Shown here: piece after piece, positions 52,579 to 63,093 of the stretch
Position numbering within the stretch: the first letter of the stretch is position 1
Layout of the letters: the number at the start of each line of letters is the position of its first letter
Assembly: GCF_004365875.1 (NCBI RefSeq)
Contig: NZ_SODF01000001.1
Span: 3,162,001 to 3,226,000 of the forward strand
DNA from: Kribbella kalugense
GTDB taxonomy: Bacteria; Actinomycetota; Actinomycetes; Propionibacteriales; Kribbellaceae
Reading direction: 5' to 3'
DNA: 64,000 nucleotides
Translations under genes and position numbers: made by a program
The notes under the pieces: generated by a model
Database searches by the model: none
What the model saw: only the letters and a program-made list of their open reading frames with translations
What the model was told of the DNA's origin: nothing

Positions 52579-53319
52579 TCACCATAGATGCGTCTCGCCG
52601 TTGAGGGTCAGGAACGCGCCAGTCACGCTGGCGTCAAGCTTTGTGAGTTCGCGTGCGACGGATTCGCCAGCATCATCGGCCGACATGTGTCCGGCATTGC
52701 CGTTCAGGTCGGTGGCCACGTATCCGGGATCGATCGCGTTCACCGCGATCCCCTCGGAGCGCAGCGACTGTGCGTAGATGAGGGTGATCGCGTTCAGCGC
52801 CGTCTTGGACGAGTTGTAGGCAAGCAGGTTCGCATATTGCCAGATCGGTGCATCCGGGTTCGACAGCGAAGCGATCGAGCCCAGACTGCTGGAGACGTTC
52901 GCAATGCGGCCCGAGGCAGAGTTCCGCAGGAGGGGCAGCATCGTGTTGATGACGCTAACGACGCCGAACACGTTCGTTTCGTAGGTCTCCCGGAGCCGAT
53001 CAGTGGGAAGCCCGACGGGAGCATGGGGGCGGTCGCGGCTGATTCCGGCGTTGTTGATCAACAGATCCAGTCGCCCGCAGCTGGTCTCGATGAGCTCGAC
53101 AGCAGCAGTAATCGTGTCCGCATCGGTCACGTCGAGGCGAACGAATCGAACGTCGAGTCCGTCCGCAGCCAGCGTTGCTGCCGCGGCAGTCCCGCGGCAG
53201 GTGTCGCGGGCTCCGAGGAGAACGGTGTGGCCGGCCTGGGCGAAGGCTCGCGCGGTCGCGAAGCCGATCCCCTTGTTCGCTCCGGTGATGAGAATGATGT
53301 TCTTCTGTGGTTCGGTCAT
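52579..53319 (-). CDS. Short-chain dehydrogenase/reductase
   Basis: From ATG 53319 the protein has 246 residues, the SDR size. The NADP motif is TGANKGIGFATARAFA, the strand motif LLINNAGIS, and the catalytic set is Ser in SSLGSIASL, Tyr in LAYNSSKTALN (YxxxK). A terminal GDxNG segment (TDLNGNAGHMSADDAGESVA) follows. Substrate is unknown. It diverges from an MmyB-type XRE regulator, the usual SDR-plus-regulator arrangement. Confidence 0.92.
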   Translation of the reverse strand: MTEPQKNIILITGANKGIGFATARAFAQAGHTVLLGARDTCRGTAAAATLAADGLDVRFVRLDVTDADTITAAVELIETSCGRLDLLINNAGISRDRPHAPVGLPTDRLRETYETNVFGVVSVINTMLPLLRNSASGRIANVSSSLGSIASLSNPDAPIWQYANLLAYNSSKTALNAITLIYAQSLRSEGIAVNAIDPGYVATDLNGNAGHMSADDAGESVARELTKLDASVTGAFLTLNGETHLW

Positions 53320-53420
53320 AGCGCCACGATCACAACCGCCGGCGCATGGTGGGAGAGCCTTCTTGAGCCTGGTATCGACGATGCCACGATCGAGTTGACT
53401 GAGCTGAGTCATCATTGGGT

Positions 53421-54296
53421 GTGGATCACTTCGACCGCGACGCACTCGCGACGTTCCTCCGCCACCGCCGGGCGCTCGTGAAACCGGCCGATGTCGGATT
53501 AGAGGCTGGGCCGCGCCGCCGGACCCCAGGCCTGCGGCGCCAGGAGCTCGCCGAGCTCGCCGGGATGTCGGTGGACTACTACGTCCGATTGGAGCAAGGA
53601 CGCGGACCGCGCCCATCCACACAGATGCTTACCGCGATCGGCCGCGCGCTGCAGCTCTCGGACGCCGAACGCGACTATATGCACCACCTGGCTGGCACCA
53701 CCCGGACGCCCAGAATGGAGCCGGGTAGCGAAGTCCGCTCGGGCGTCCTGCACTTGATCGAATCCCTCGATGACACCCCCGTCCTGGTCTGCAACGCCCG
53801 CTACGACGTCTTGGCCTGGAATCGGATGGCAACCGCGCTCCTGGGCGACTTCGCCGCCCAGGCCCCGGCCGAACGCAACATCATCTGGCGTTTCTTCACC
53901 GACCCCGACGCCCGAGCCCGTCATGACGAAGCAGGTGCTGCGCAGTTCGCCCGCGAGTCCGTCGCCGACCTCCGAGCGGCCAAGGCCCGGTATCCGAACG
54001 ACGAGCGGCTCACGAGCCTCATCCGAAGGCTCAGTGACGCCAGTGTCGAGTTCCGCGACCTCTGGGACCAGATCGACGTCGAGACCCGCCGATCAACCCG
54101 CAAACGCCTCCATCACCCGTATATCGGCTGGATCAATCTCAACTGCGACGCACTCCACGACCCCGGGAACGATCACTGGATCATCCTCTACACCGCACCA
54201 GCAGGAACTTCTGACCGAGAAGCACTTCGTCTCCTCAACGTCATCGGCAGCCAAGACCTCGCACCCCGCCAACAGCCCGAACGCCCCGCTGGCTAA
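53421..54296 (+). CDS. XRE regulator with MmyB-like ligand-binding domain
   Basis: GTG 53421 gives 291 residues; a TTG at 53415 is an alternative. The XRE domain spans about residues 5-75 (LRRQELAELAGMSVDYYVRL, LEQGRGPRPSTQML). The MmyB-like domain follows, with VLVCNARYDVLAWNRMATAL and the RFFTDPDARARH region. Such regulators control the neighbouring SDR, here divergent with about 100 bases between, and respond to a small ligand. Confidence 0.88.
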   Translation: MDHFDRDALATFLRHRRALVKPADVGLEAGPRRRTPGLRRQELAELAGMSVDYYVRLEQGRGPRPSTQMLTAIGRALQLSDAERDYMHHLAGTTRTPRMEPGSEVRSGVLHLIESLDDTPVLVCNARYDVLAWNRMATALLGDFAAQAPAERNIIWRFFTDPDARARHDEAGAAQFARESVADLRAAKARYPNDERLTSLIRRLSDASVEFRDLWDQIDVETRRSTRKRLHHPYIGWINLNCDALHDPGNDHWIILYTAPAGTSDREALRLLNVIGSQDLAPRQQPERPAG

Positions 54297-54629
54297 AGCG
54301 GCTCCGCTCGGCGCCCGCGCCGTCAACAACCTCATGGCCAGCAACAGCTAGGCGGTTGGGATGATCTCACCTCACGCGCTTGGCCACGTCAGTCCACATA
54401 GCTATGTCGCCTCAACAGCCGCAGCGTGGCTGACATCCAGGACTGCTGCGACGACGGTTCTGGTATCCGTGACCGGCGGCGCACCTGAACATGCTGCGAC
54501 CGATCGCCGTGAAAGAGCAGCATGTTCTGCGGCATGCGCGTCGCCAGAGCAACGAGCACAACCGTAACCTCGTCGCAGCATGCGGTCACCGCGTCTAAGC
54601 TAGATGTGGTACTTGGGAGTTGAAGCAGA
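54297..54629. other. Intergenic region without a gene
   Basis: 333 bases; no ORF or repeat supported. Confidence 0.3.
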
Positions 54630-55805
54630 TCAGCCGCGGTGCAATGGGTTGTGCTTCTGGCGCGAAACGGAGGGATTGTCGCGCGCTCCATCGGTTGCGT
54701 TCGGCTTCATCGAACTAGCAGCTGGCGGAACAGCGGAGAGAGCCGTACGCATCGACTCCGCTGCACCGGTGTCTGCACCGCGTGCAACGGACTCCTCCGC
54801 CAAGGCGGCGACTGCCTTCTTCACCACGGAGGTTTCCGTCGACGCGGGGTTCCGCCAGGCCTCACCCTCAATGGCCTTGTGCACCTTATCGACCACTCGA
54901 TCGAGGGCTCCGGGTGGAAGACTCGGCAGCGCGCTGCGTTCCATCAAGCTGCCGACCAGGGTCCGGGCCCGCTCGTTCGCCGGGGACTGCACGAGCCTGG
55001 TCAGTGCCTCTGGCTTGCTCAGTCCGGTCGATTCGCCGAACTGCTGCCCCAGCTGAAGAGCCCTCTGCGTCCCCGGCCGCATCTGCATCTCAGCGAAGCC
55101 CTCCGCAAGATTGGGCAGCCGGCCATCGACGCCGGCCGCCTGGCAGATCGCCGCCCCATAAGTCTGCGCCCAGGCTTTTTCTGTCATGCGCCCCAACACG
55201 TCTCCGTTGCGCATCGCAGACCAAGTCTCCGAGGCGAGGTGGACAGTCAGAGCGCCCCCGAGCGCAACCCCGGTAGCCCAAGGTGGCAGTACCATCTGCT
55301 GCATGGTGTCTCCGGCCGCCGGTCCGCCTACGCCGCGCCCGACCCACTGCGCGACATCCCGGAGGGGCTGGAACAAAAGTACCTGGGCTGGGGGCGTCGA
55401 GGCCATGAAGCCGGCGACGCCACCCCATACGGCGCCGGCGCTCACATTCACCCCGAATTCTTGGATGAAAATCGACGGTCTGAAGCGTTCTTCCGAATTG
55501 CCTACAGGATTCGTCAGCCGCTGCGCCTGCGCGGCAATCACGTTCTGGAGCGCAGCAACAGTCCGCTGACGCAGTTTCGCATCCTCGATCGGCCCAGCTC
55601 GCTCCGCCAGCTCTCGCAGCACGGCCCTGTCTCGCCGCCCGATCTGGACGACGCCGTCCTTACGAACCCGCGTCCGGCCCCATCTCGCGTATTTGTAGCG
55701 CTGCTCCTCGTCCTTCAGTGCCGGCACATCCGGCATCACCGCAGCCACTTTGTCATGCAAGTTTCTGAGCAGATCGGACAGGCGTGTGTATTCCGGCACC
55801 TTCAC
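54630..55805 (-). CDS. Hypothetical protein with hydrophobic middle
   Basis: The 391-residue protein (GTG 55805) has a basic N-terminal half, a hydrophobic, Gly/Ala-rich region at about 120-200 (VSAGAVWGGVAGFMASTPPA, WATGVALGGALTVHLASETW) and an alanine-rich, helical C-terminus. I do not recognise the family. It is coupled to a small upstream gene by a GTGA overlap. A long ORF on the opposite strand is shadow. Confidence 0.6.
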   Translation of the reverse strand: MKVPEYTRLSDLLRNLHDKVAAVMPDVPALKDEEQRYKYARWGRTRVRKDGVVQIGRRDRAVLRELAERAGPIEDAKLRQRTVAALQNVIAAQAQRLTNPVGNSEERFRPSIFIQEFGVNVSAGAVWGGVAGFMASTPPAQVLLFQPLRDVAQWVGRGVGGPAAGDTMQQMVLPPWATGVALGGALTVHLASETWSAMRNGDVLGRMTEKAWAQTYGAAICQAAGVDGRLPNLAEGFAEMQMRPGTQRALQLGQQFGESTGLSKPEALTRLVQSPANERARTLVGSLMERSALPSLPPGALDRVVDKVHKAIEGEAWRNPASTETSVVKKAVAALAEESVARGADTGAAESMRTALSAVPPAASSMKPNATDGARDNPSVSRQKHNPLHRG

Positions 55806-55990
55806 TCCTTCGTCGCTACGCCGATGGATTCGTCGAGCTGCTCGACGACCTGCTCCAGAGGTTCGCGCAGGTCAAGCAACTCCAGCTCCTCGGCTGGGGC
55901 AGGCGCGGTGGACGCGATCCGATCGATATCTTCGATCCCTCGCCTCGCCATCATCAGCAACTCGGCCGGCCGGACAACCAACTCGAACAC
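55802..55990 (-). CDS. Small hypothetical protein coupled to the 391-residue protein
   Basis: GTG 55990 gives about 62 residues: VFELVVRPAELLMMARRGIE, then an acidic helix ELELLDLREPLEQVVEQLDE. The start is uncertain. Its stop overlaps the downstream start, supporting a two-gene operon. Confidence 0.45.
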   Translation of the reverse strand: MFELVVRPAELLMMARRGIEDIDRIASTAPAPAEELELLDLREPLEQVVEQLDESIGVATKE

Positions 55991-56622
55991 CCCGCGAGCA
56001 CTGCACGCACCCTTGCGTCCTGAGCATCCATTTCTCAAGGTTAGCGCATCCAAAGGTCGATGGAAGCGCCTTAAGGATAGAGTGGCGGCACATTTCGAAG
56101 GTCCTCGAAATATCATGACAATTCACAGGTTTCGGTCTATTGCCGTTCATCCGAACCTACCTCCCGCACGCGAGAGCCACGTTACAGACTTCCAGGAATT
56201 CGCCGATCTTGCAGACGTTTGCCAACATGGACGGCACCGACACCATTGTGCTCTCGCTGGCACCTCTGAACTTCCACAACGCTGACAGTTCGTGTGCGGA
56301 GATCGACGCCGATCTGCTGTGCCGCACAGCGCCCAGGAGACATGTCGATGTGAGGGTTCAGGACATGCATTGACAATCAGCCACGTCATGCCATGACAGC
56401 GACAAGATCTCGTCTGTCGGTACCCCGCGAGTCCAAGCGCACCATCGGGCCTCGCTCGCCAAGTTCGACAAAAACCGCTGGATACAACTCAGCCAAATTT
56501 GAGTCCATTCCACTCGACTCTGGAAAATCCTAGGGATATCTCAGGGGTTCCCCTGCCGATGCAACCGGGAACCCACTAAACCAGTACTCCATGTGCCCAC
56601 GTTTCCGCTCTTCGGAGGTTCC
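55991..56622. other. AT-richer intergenic stretch
   Basis: About 630 bases with no convincing gene; AT content rises near 56040-56540. It may mark an old insertion boundary. Confidence 0.35.
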
Positions 56623-59600
56623 GTGAAGCAGCAGTGGGAAGTCCCTTGTCCTGTCCTCGGCGGTCGTCCTGACAGCCTGACCGCACCCGCCAACGCGACC
56701 GCACCACCCCCGCCAAGACACCACCAGCCGCGAAGGCACCACCGGCCGCCAGCCAGGCCACGATCACGCTCATCACCGGCGACCGGTTGCTCATCACTAG
56801 CCGGCCGGGCCTGCGCGACCGGGTGGACGTGTTGCCGGGCCCCGGCAACCAGTCGAGCACTTTCGTGACCAGCTACTCCGCCGGTCATACGATCGTCATC
56901 CCGTCCGCGGCCATCGGCGACGTCCGCTCCGGCCGGCTCGACCAATCGCTGTTCGACGTCACCACACTGATCGCCGAGCGCGACGACGACGCCCATTCCA
57001 AGACTCTTCCGGTCATCGTCGAATACGCCGGCAAACTGCCGAAGATCGGCGCAGTGCGCGGTACGGCGAAGACTCGCGCACTGACTAGCATCGACGCGAA
57101 CGCGGCTGTGGTGACCAAGTCCAAGACCCGCGACTTCTGGACCTCACTGGCCCCGAAAGGTCGGGTGACCACCTCGATCCGCCACGTCACACTCGACCGC
57201 CGCGTCCAGGCCAGCACCGACTCGAGCGTGCTACAGATCGGCGCTCCGGCCGCCTGGCAGCGCGGCTTCACCGGGAAGGGCGTGAAGATCGCCATTCTCG
57301 ATACCGGAATCGACCCGAACCACCCCGACCTCAAGGGCCGGATCGAGGCATCGGCGAACTTCAGCAATGCCGCCAACAACGTCGATCACTTCGGGCACGG
57401 AACCCACGTCGCCGGAATCGCGGCCGGCGACGGTGCCGCATCCGGCGGCAAGTACACGGGTGTTGCCCCGCAGGCGACCCTGCTCAACGGGAACGTCCTC
57501 GGCGACGACGGCTCAGGCGCGATATCGGGCATCATCGCGGGCATGGAGTGGGCGGTACAGCAGCACGCCACCGTGGTCAACATGAGCCTGGGCAGCGCGA
57601 TCCCCAGCGACGGCACCGACGAACTGTCGGCCGCCCTCAACACTTTGAGCCGCGACAGCGGCACCCTGTTCGTAGTTGCTGCAGGCAACTGCCACTCACC
57701 GGCCCCGGCACAGGTGACGTCGCCGGACGCGGGCAGACGAGGCACTTGCGGTCGGCAACCTAGTCCGGGACGGTTCGCTCAATCCGTCCTCCTGTCGCGG
57801 TCCGCGCGCCAGTGACGGCGCACTCAAGCCGGAGAGCTCCGCACCAGGCACGGATATCGTGTCCGCTCGCGCGGCGGGCACCGACCTCGGCGACCCAGTG
57901 GACGAGAACTACACCTCGCTGACCGGCACGTCGATGGCGACGCCACACGTCACCGGGGTCGCGGCGTTGGTGGCACAGGCCCATCCCGACTGGAAAGCAG
58001 TCCAACTGAAGGCTCGCCTCATCTCCACAGCGGACGCGCAAGGAGCGGGTGTCACCGAGGAGGGCGCCGGACGCGTCGACGCCGACCAGGCGACCGCACC
58101 CGATGTCACCGTGGACGCCGGCGAACTGGAACTGGGGATGCTGGCGTGGCCGCACCCCGCCAAGGACGAGACTCGCAAGCTGACGTACCACAACCCGACG
58201 ACCGCGCCGGTCACACTCAAGCTCGCAGCTTCGATCAGCCCGGCCGAGGCGACGCCGAAGCTGAGCGCCACCACGCTGACCGTGCCGGCCAACGGCGACG
58301 TGAGTGTTACCGTCACCGTCGACCGCGCGGCCGCCGGGAACGGGACTTTCTCCGGCCGGATCACCGCCACCGCCACCGCTGCCGGCGCCGACCCGATCGT
58401 CACCACCTTCGGCTGGTACGCCGAACCCGAGCGGTACACGGTGACGGTCGAGGGCATCACCAAGGACGGTCTCCCCTCGAACGACGAGCTGAACCTGGCC
58501 CGCGTGGACGGACCTCCGCCTGATGTACCGGCAGAGAACCTGTTCCTGAACAACGGAACGACAACCCTGCGCGTGCCACCCGGACGCTACGTCGTAACTA
58601 GTGCCTTCCAGTAGTACGCGACCGACACCACGATCGGCGGATTCACTTTGCTGTCCTCCGGCGAGCTCGACGTCAAGGGACCGCGCACGACCACCCTTGA
58701 CGCCCGCAAGGCAAAGCCGGTCACGCAGTCCGTCCAAGGTAGGCCGGGACTGATACCCAGAGGCAGCGGGGTCGCCTACAATGTCAGCACTGACACCGGT
58801 GCCGTCGCCGGCGGCTTCCAGGTCAGCGCTCCCACCGCGAACCCGCTCCTCGCGACCGCCGTCCCTGGTGGCGCCGTGACCACGGGCCGGTCCGAATTCG
58901 CGATGGAGTCCCGGTCGGAGGTCCCGCCTTACCGGGCCCGAACCGTCGGTGGTCCCGAGCTCGAGGTGCGGGACATCTACGACGCGCCGCGCTTCACCGG
59001 CACCAAGCAGCTGGTACCTGTCGATGCCGGCACGGCACAGCCCGGTGACCTGACCGGGGTTCGCGGGAAGCTCGCCCTGATCGCCTGGTCCGACTCCGAC
59101 CCTCGCCAGTTCGCCGACCTCGTGCTGGCTGCCCAGGACGCCGGTGCAGCCGGCGCGATGGTCTACAACCCGGACCGGCCCGGCCCGGCCAATGGGCGAG
59201 ATCTGGACTACCGACAGCACGGAGAAGGGCACGATCCCGACGATGCGGATCAGCCGGGCGACCGCCCACGGACTCGTGGCCAAGGCCAGGCCGGTCGTGA
59301 TCACCGGTCAGGCCGTGACGCCGTACGTCTACGACCTGATGGACTCGGCCCAGGGCCAGATCCCGACCAAGACCGCGGTCACGGTGACGCCGAAGGAACT
59401 CGCGACGGTCAAGGATGTCGTCGGCGCACACATTACCGGCGTGCAGGTCAAGGAACAGCGCGTCGGCACCGCGCCAGGGGGCACTGAAATCGGGGAACTG
59501 TACTACCTGAAGACGGTTCCGGCGCCGTCGACGCGAACGTCGTATATGCAGGCGAACTCGGTCGCCTGGGACAGTGAGCTCTACTACTCGGACTACCCCT

Positions 59601-60331
59601 ACGCTGCCTCGGTGCCCAGAAGGTTCCGGGCCGGCGAACAGGTGACCGAACGCTGGATGGCGCCGGTGCTGCTCAGCGGACTACAGGACGGGGATACATG
59701 GGACGGCGGTAGGGTCCGCTGGATCGACGACTACTTCGTATTCGAGGTCAGCCCACTGGTTCACCGGCAGCAGTACGCGAGGGGGTTCGACAGCGTCGAT
59801 GCCGACGTCGTGCTGCAGCGCAACGGCGTGGAGGTCGGAGCGGACAAGAACACCCGGCTGTGGATCCCCAATCTCCCCGATGACCCGGCGGAGTTCCACG
59901 CGACGCTGACCACGCGGTCGGGTTCCAACAATGCATGGAAGTACTCCACCGAGGTGAAGTCGACCTGGACCTGGAAGTCCAAAGGCGGCCGGTCCGAGGT
60001 GATGCCGATCATCACTGCCGACATCGACCTGCCGACCGCGGATGAGCTCAGCCGGGTGCCGGTCGGACGGGCGGTACCGTTGACGTTCGGACTGCGGGAC
60101 CAGGCCGGGTCGGAGGCCAGCCCGATCGCGTCGGCGAGCCTCGAACTGTCGTACGACGGGACGAGCTGGATTTCGGTGCCGCTGACCAAGACGGGCAATG
60201 GGCAGTACAAGGCAAGTATCACCCACCCGAAGACCGCTGCCGGTCAAGCACCGTTCCTTCGGCTGAGCGCTGTCGACGCCAACGGCAACAAGGTGGAGCA
60301 GGAGGTGACAAGGGCCTACGGCCTGAGGTGA
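56623..60331 (+). pseudogene. S8 subtilisin-like protease, decayed
   Basis: A GGAGG site precedes GTG 56623, but the signal peptide h-region (KSLVLSSAVVLTA) and the following prodomain lie in other frames. The catalytic Asp (AILDTGID), His (GHGTHVAG) and oxyanion Asn (AAGNC) share one frame (to about 57728). The catalytic Ser (GTSMATPHV) is in another frame. An in-frame TAG at 58612 and a further shift near 59200 break the C-terminal beta domains. With at least four frame changes plus a stop this is a pseudogene, or a poorly sequenced gene. Intact relatives are secreted, about 1200 residues long. Confidence 0.85.
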
Positions 60332-60607
60332 GCGATCCGCCGGGCGCCGCGTATCGGCGCCCGGCGCTTACCAAGCCGCTACCGCCCCACCCTTCCATTC
60401 GGCCACGCTTCCGCCCCAACCCCGCCGTACCAGCGCCCGATCCAGCCCTGCCGACACCCGCTCCTCTCCTGCCGGTGGCCAGCCGACACCGTCCTACCAC
60501 TCAACTGGAGATCCATGTCCCACCATGCGCCAAGAACCGCTTCTCGGTCGGTCCCGGGACGGAGAGCGATTGCTCCGACTCGAAGGCGTCGCCGCAATGA
60601 GAGGCGG
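60332..60607. other. Intergenic region between protease remnant and ABC transporter
   Basis: 276 bases, Pro-codon-like CCG-rich sequence without a convincing gene or terminator. Confidence 0.3.
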
Positions 60608-62218
60608 TCAGCTTGGCGTGTGGCGGCCGGGCACGGCGTCGAGGAGAGCCTTGGTGTAGGGGTGCTCAGGGTGGGCGAAGACTCGTTCGGTGGGGCCGGA
60701 CTCGACGATGCGGCCTCGTTTCATGACCGCGACGTGGTCGCAGATCTGACGGACGACCGCCAGGTCGTGCGAGATGAACAGGTATGTCAGCTCCAGCTCA
60801 CGCTGGAGCCGAGCCAGCAGGCGGAGGATCTGGGCTTGGATCGACACGTCAAGGGCCGACAACGGCTCGTCGCAGATGAGCAGCTCAGGCTCGACCGCGA
60901 GCGCACGGGCGATGGCGACCCGCTGGCGCTGGCCGCCAGACAGTTCACCAGGACGCCGTTCGAGCACCACGCCGGGCAGCGCCACCTGATCGAGCAGTTC
61001 GCAGGTGCGACGCCGCCGTACGCGACGATCGGCGACACCGAAGGCCCGCAGTGGCTCTTCGATGCACCGTCCCACGGTAAAACGTGGGTCGAGGGCCGCG
61101 GACGGGCTCTGATGGATGAGTTGGAGGCGTCGGCGCTGCATGCGGGCCTCACGACGACCCAGTCGCGCGATGTCCTGGCCGCGGAAGGTGACGACCCCAC
61201 TGGTGGCCGCCTCGTACGACGCGGCGATCCGCGCCACGGTCGACTTGCCCGAGCCCGATTCGCCGACCAACCCGAAGGTCTGCCCCCGGTCGATGGCGAA
61301 GCTGACGCCGGCGACCGCAGTCAACCGGCGGCTCGGCCCGAAGCCCCGCGCCGAGCCGAAGTCTTTGCCAACGTCTTCAAGGCGCAAGACGACGTCACCC
61401 GCGACCGCGTCCGGGCGTGGCGGCGTTGCACGTAGGGTGAGACTCGGTACGTCGGCGAGGAGGCGCCGGGTGTATTCGTGCGTGGGCTCACGGAGGATCT
61501 GGCCTGCCGGACCGGATTCGACCACCTGTCCAGCTGACATCACGACGATGCGATCCGCGCGATCCGCTGCGACGGCCAAATCATGGGTGATCAGCAGCAC
61601 GGCGGTGCCAGCCGCCGATACCAGATGGTGCAATTGGTCCAGCACCTGCTGTTGGACCGTGACGTCGAGGGCGCTGGTCGGCTCGTCGGCGATGACCAGG
61701 GCCGGTCCGCCCGCCAGCGCCATCGCGATGAGGACCCTCTGTCGCATCCCACCCGACAGCTGATGCGGATACTGCCGTGCGCGTACGTCGGCGTCGGGTA
61801 GGCCGGCGGCGGTCAGCAACTCGATGGCCTGGTGACGGGCCGCCGCGCCGCGGGCGATGCGATGAATCGTCAGCACCTCCGCGACCTGCGGGCCGATCCG
61901 GCTGACCGGGTTCAGCGACAACGCCGGGTCCTGCGGAATGAGACCGATGTGCCGTCCACGGATGCGGCGCAGCGCCGTGTGATCCAGGCGGCTCAGATCC
62001 GCGCCACGGAACTCGATCCGCCCGTGCTCGATTCGGCCACCGCGCGGCAGCAAGCCGGCCACGGCGTCGGCCGTCGTACTCTTTCCCGAACCCGACTCAC
62101 CGACCACCGCGACGACCTCGCCGGGATCGACCGTGAGATTGACGTTGCTAACAGCAAGCGTCTTGCCGGCGGCGCCGCGGTAGCTGACCCGCAGGTCGCT
62201 GATGTCGAGCAGGCTCAT
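60608..62218 (-). CDS. Dipeptide/oligopeptide ABC transporter, fused double ATPase (DppD-DppF)
   Basis: The 536-residue protein has two ABC cassettes. Each has Walker A GESGSGKST (about residues 39 and 318), a signature (LSGGMRQRV and LSGGQRQRVAIARA) and Walker B (ALVIADEPTSALD, LLICDEPLSALD). Fused ATPases are common in actinobacterial peptide or nickel importers. It overlaps the DppC-like start by four bases, so it is expressed with the permeases. Confidence 0.93.
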   Translation of the reverse strand: MSLLDISDLRVSYRGAAGKTLAVSNVNLTVDPGEVVAVVGESGSGKSTTADAVAGLLPRGGRIEHGRIEFRGADLSRLDHTALRRIRGRHIGLIPQDPALSLNPVSRIGPQVAEVLTIHRIARGAAARHQAIELLTAAGLPDADVRARQYPHQLSGGMRQRVLIAMALAGGPALVIADEPTSALDVTVQQQVLDQLHHLVSAAGTAVLLITHDLAVAADRADRIVVMSAGQVVESGPAGQILREPTHEYTRRLLADVPSLTLRATPPRPDAVAGDVVLRLEDVGKDFGSARGFGPSRRLTAVAGVSFAIDRGQTFGLVGESGSGKSTVARIAASYEAATSGVVTFRGQDIARLGRREARMQRRRLQLIHQSPSAALDPRFTVGRCIEEPLRAFGVADRRVRRRRTCELLDQVALPGVVLERRPGELSGGQRQRVAIARALAVEPELLICDEPLSALDVSIQAQILRLLARLQRELELTYLFISHDLAVVRQICDHVAVMKRGRIVESGPTERVFAHPEHPYTKALLDAVPGRHTPS

Positions 62219-63093
62219 GCCTCGTACTCCTCACCCAGAAGCCGGGACAACCGGTTGACCGCGAGAACGACTATCACCAGGATCAGACCGGGAAACGTGG
62301 TCAGCCACCACGACGTCGCGAAGTAGTCGCGCCCGGCGGCGATCATCGAACCCCACTCCGGCGTCGGCGGCGCCGCTCCGAAGCCGAGAAAGCTGAGCGC
62401 CGACACCGCGAGGAGCACTCCACCGAACTCGAGGGTCGCGAGTGCGAGCACCGGCCCGATACTGTTCGGAACGATGTGTCCGGCAAGGACGGCGTACCAG
62501 CGGACCCCGCAGCCGCGCGCCGCCTCGACGTACGACGCGGTCCGCACCCGAATCACGGTCGCCCGCGTGACCCGGGCGATACCCGCGATACTGGCGAGTC
62601 CGACGGCGACGGCGACATTCGCGACCCCGGGGCCGAGGACTGCGATGATTGCGAGCGCGGACAGCACCGCCGGTGTGGCCAGCAAGACGTCGATCGCCCG
62701 CATCAGAAGGCTGTCGGCCCATCGGCCGAAGTACGCCGCGAGCAGACCCACGACCGAGCCGATCACGAGCGAGAGGCTGACCGCTATCATCGCGCCCAAC
62801 AGCGAGAGCGCCGCACCATGAACGACCCGAGCGTAGATGTCACGGCCAACCTGGTCGGTCCCGAACAGATGCCGCGTATTCGGAGCCCGCAGGCGCTCGG
62901 AAGCCGTACCCCGGATGGGGTCCTGATCGGTGAACCAGGACGGAGCAAGCGCCCACAACGTCACGAGGATCAGTACCGCCGCGGCCACCACGACACCCGG
63001 CCGACGGACCAGCAGCCGACGGGCACGCCGGGCGAGACGCCGGGTGACGGTCGCTCGCACCGGGCGCTCTTCGACGACTGCTCCCCCGGTCAT
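62215..63093 (-). CDS. DppC-like ABC transporter permease
   Basis: From ATG 63093 the protein has 292 residues. The N-terminal helix (VVVAAAVLILVTLWALAPSW) and periplasmic HLFGTDQVGRDIYARVVHGA are family hallmarks. The EAA-type loop for ATPase contact is EAARGCGVRWYAVLAGHIVP. About six helices are present. It overlaps the DppB-like stop by four bases (ATGA). Confidence 0.92.
   Translation of the reverse strand: MTGGAVVEERPVRATVTRRLARRARRLLVRRPGVVVAAAVLILVTLWALAPSWFTDQDPIRGTASERLRAPNTRHLFGTDQVGRDIYARVVHGAALSLLGAMIAVSLSLVIGSVVGLLAAYFGRWADSLLMRAIDVLLATPAVLSALAIIAVLGPGVANVAVAVGLASIAGIARVTRATVIRVRTASYVEAARGCGVRWYAVLAGHIVPNSIGPVLALATLEFGGVLLAVSALSFLGFGAAPPTPEWGSMIAAGRDYFATSWWLTTFPGLILVIVVLAVNRLSRLLGEEYEA

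Noticed and set aside
54639..56285. Plus-strand 548-residue ORF
   Set aside because: Cys/His/Arg-rich composition of a shadow; the minus-strand pair has operon overlap and protein-like composition.
57760..59304. Minus-strand 514-residue ORF across the protease remnant
   Set aside because: Gly/Arg-rich shadow of the S8 protease domains.
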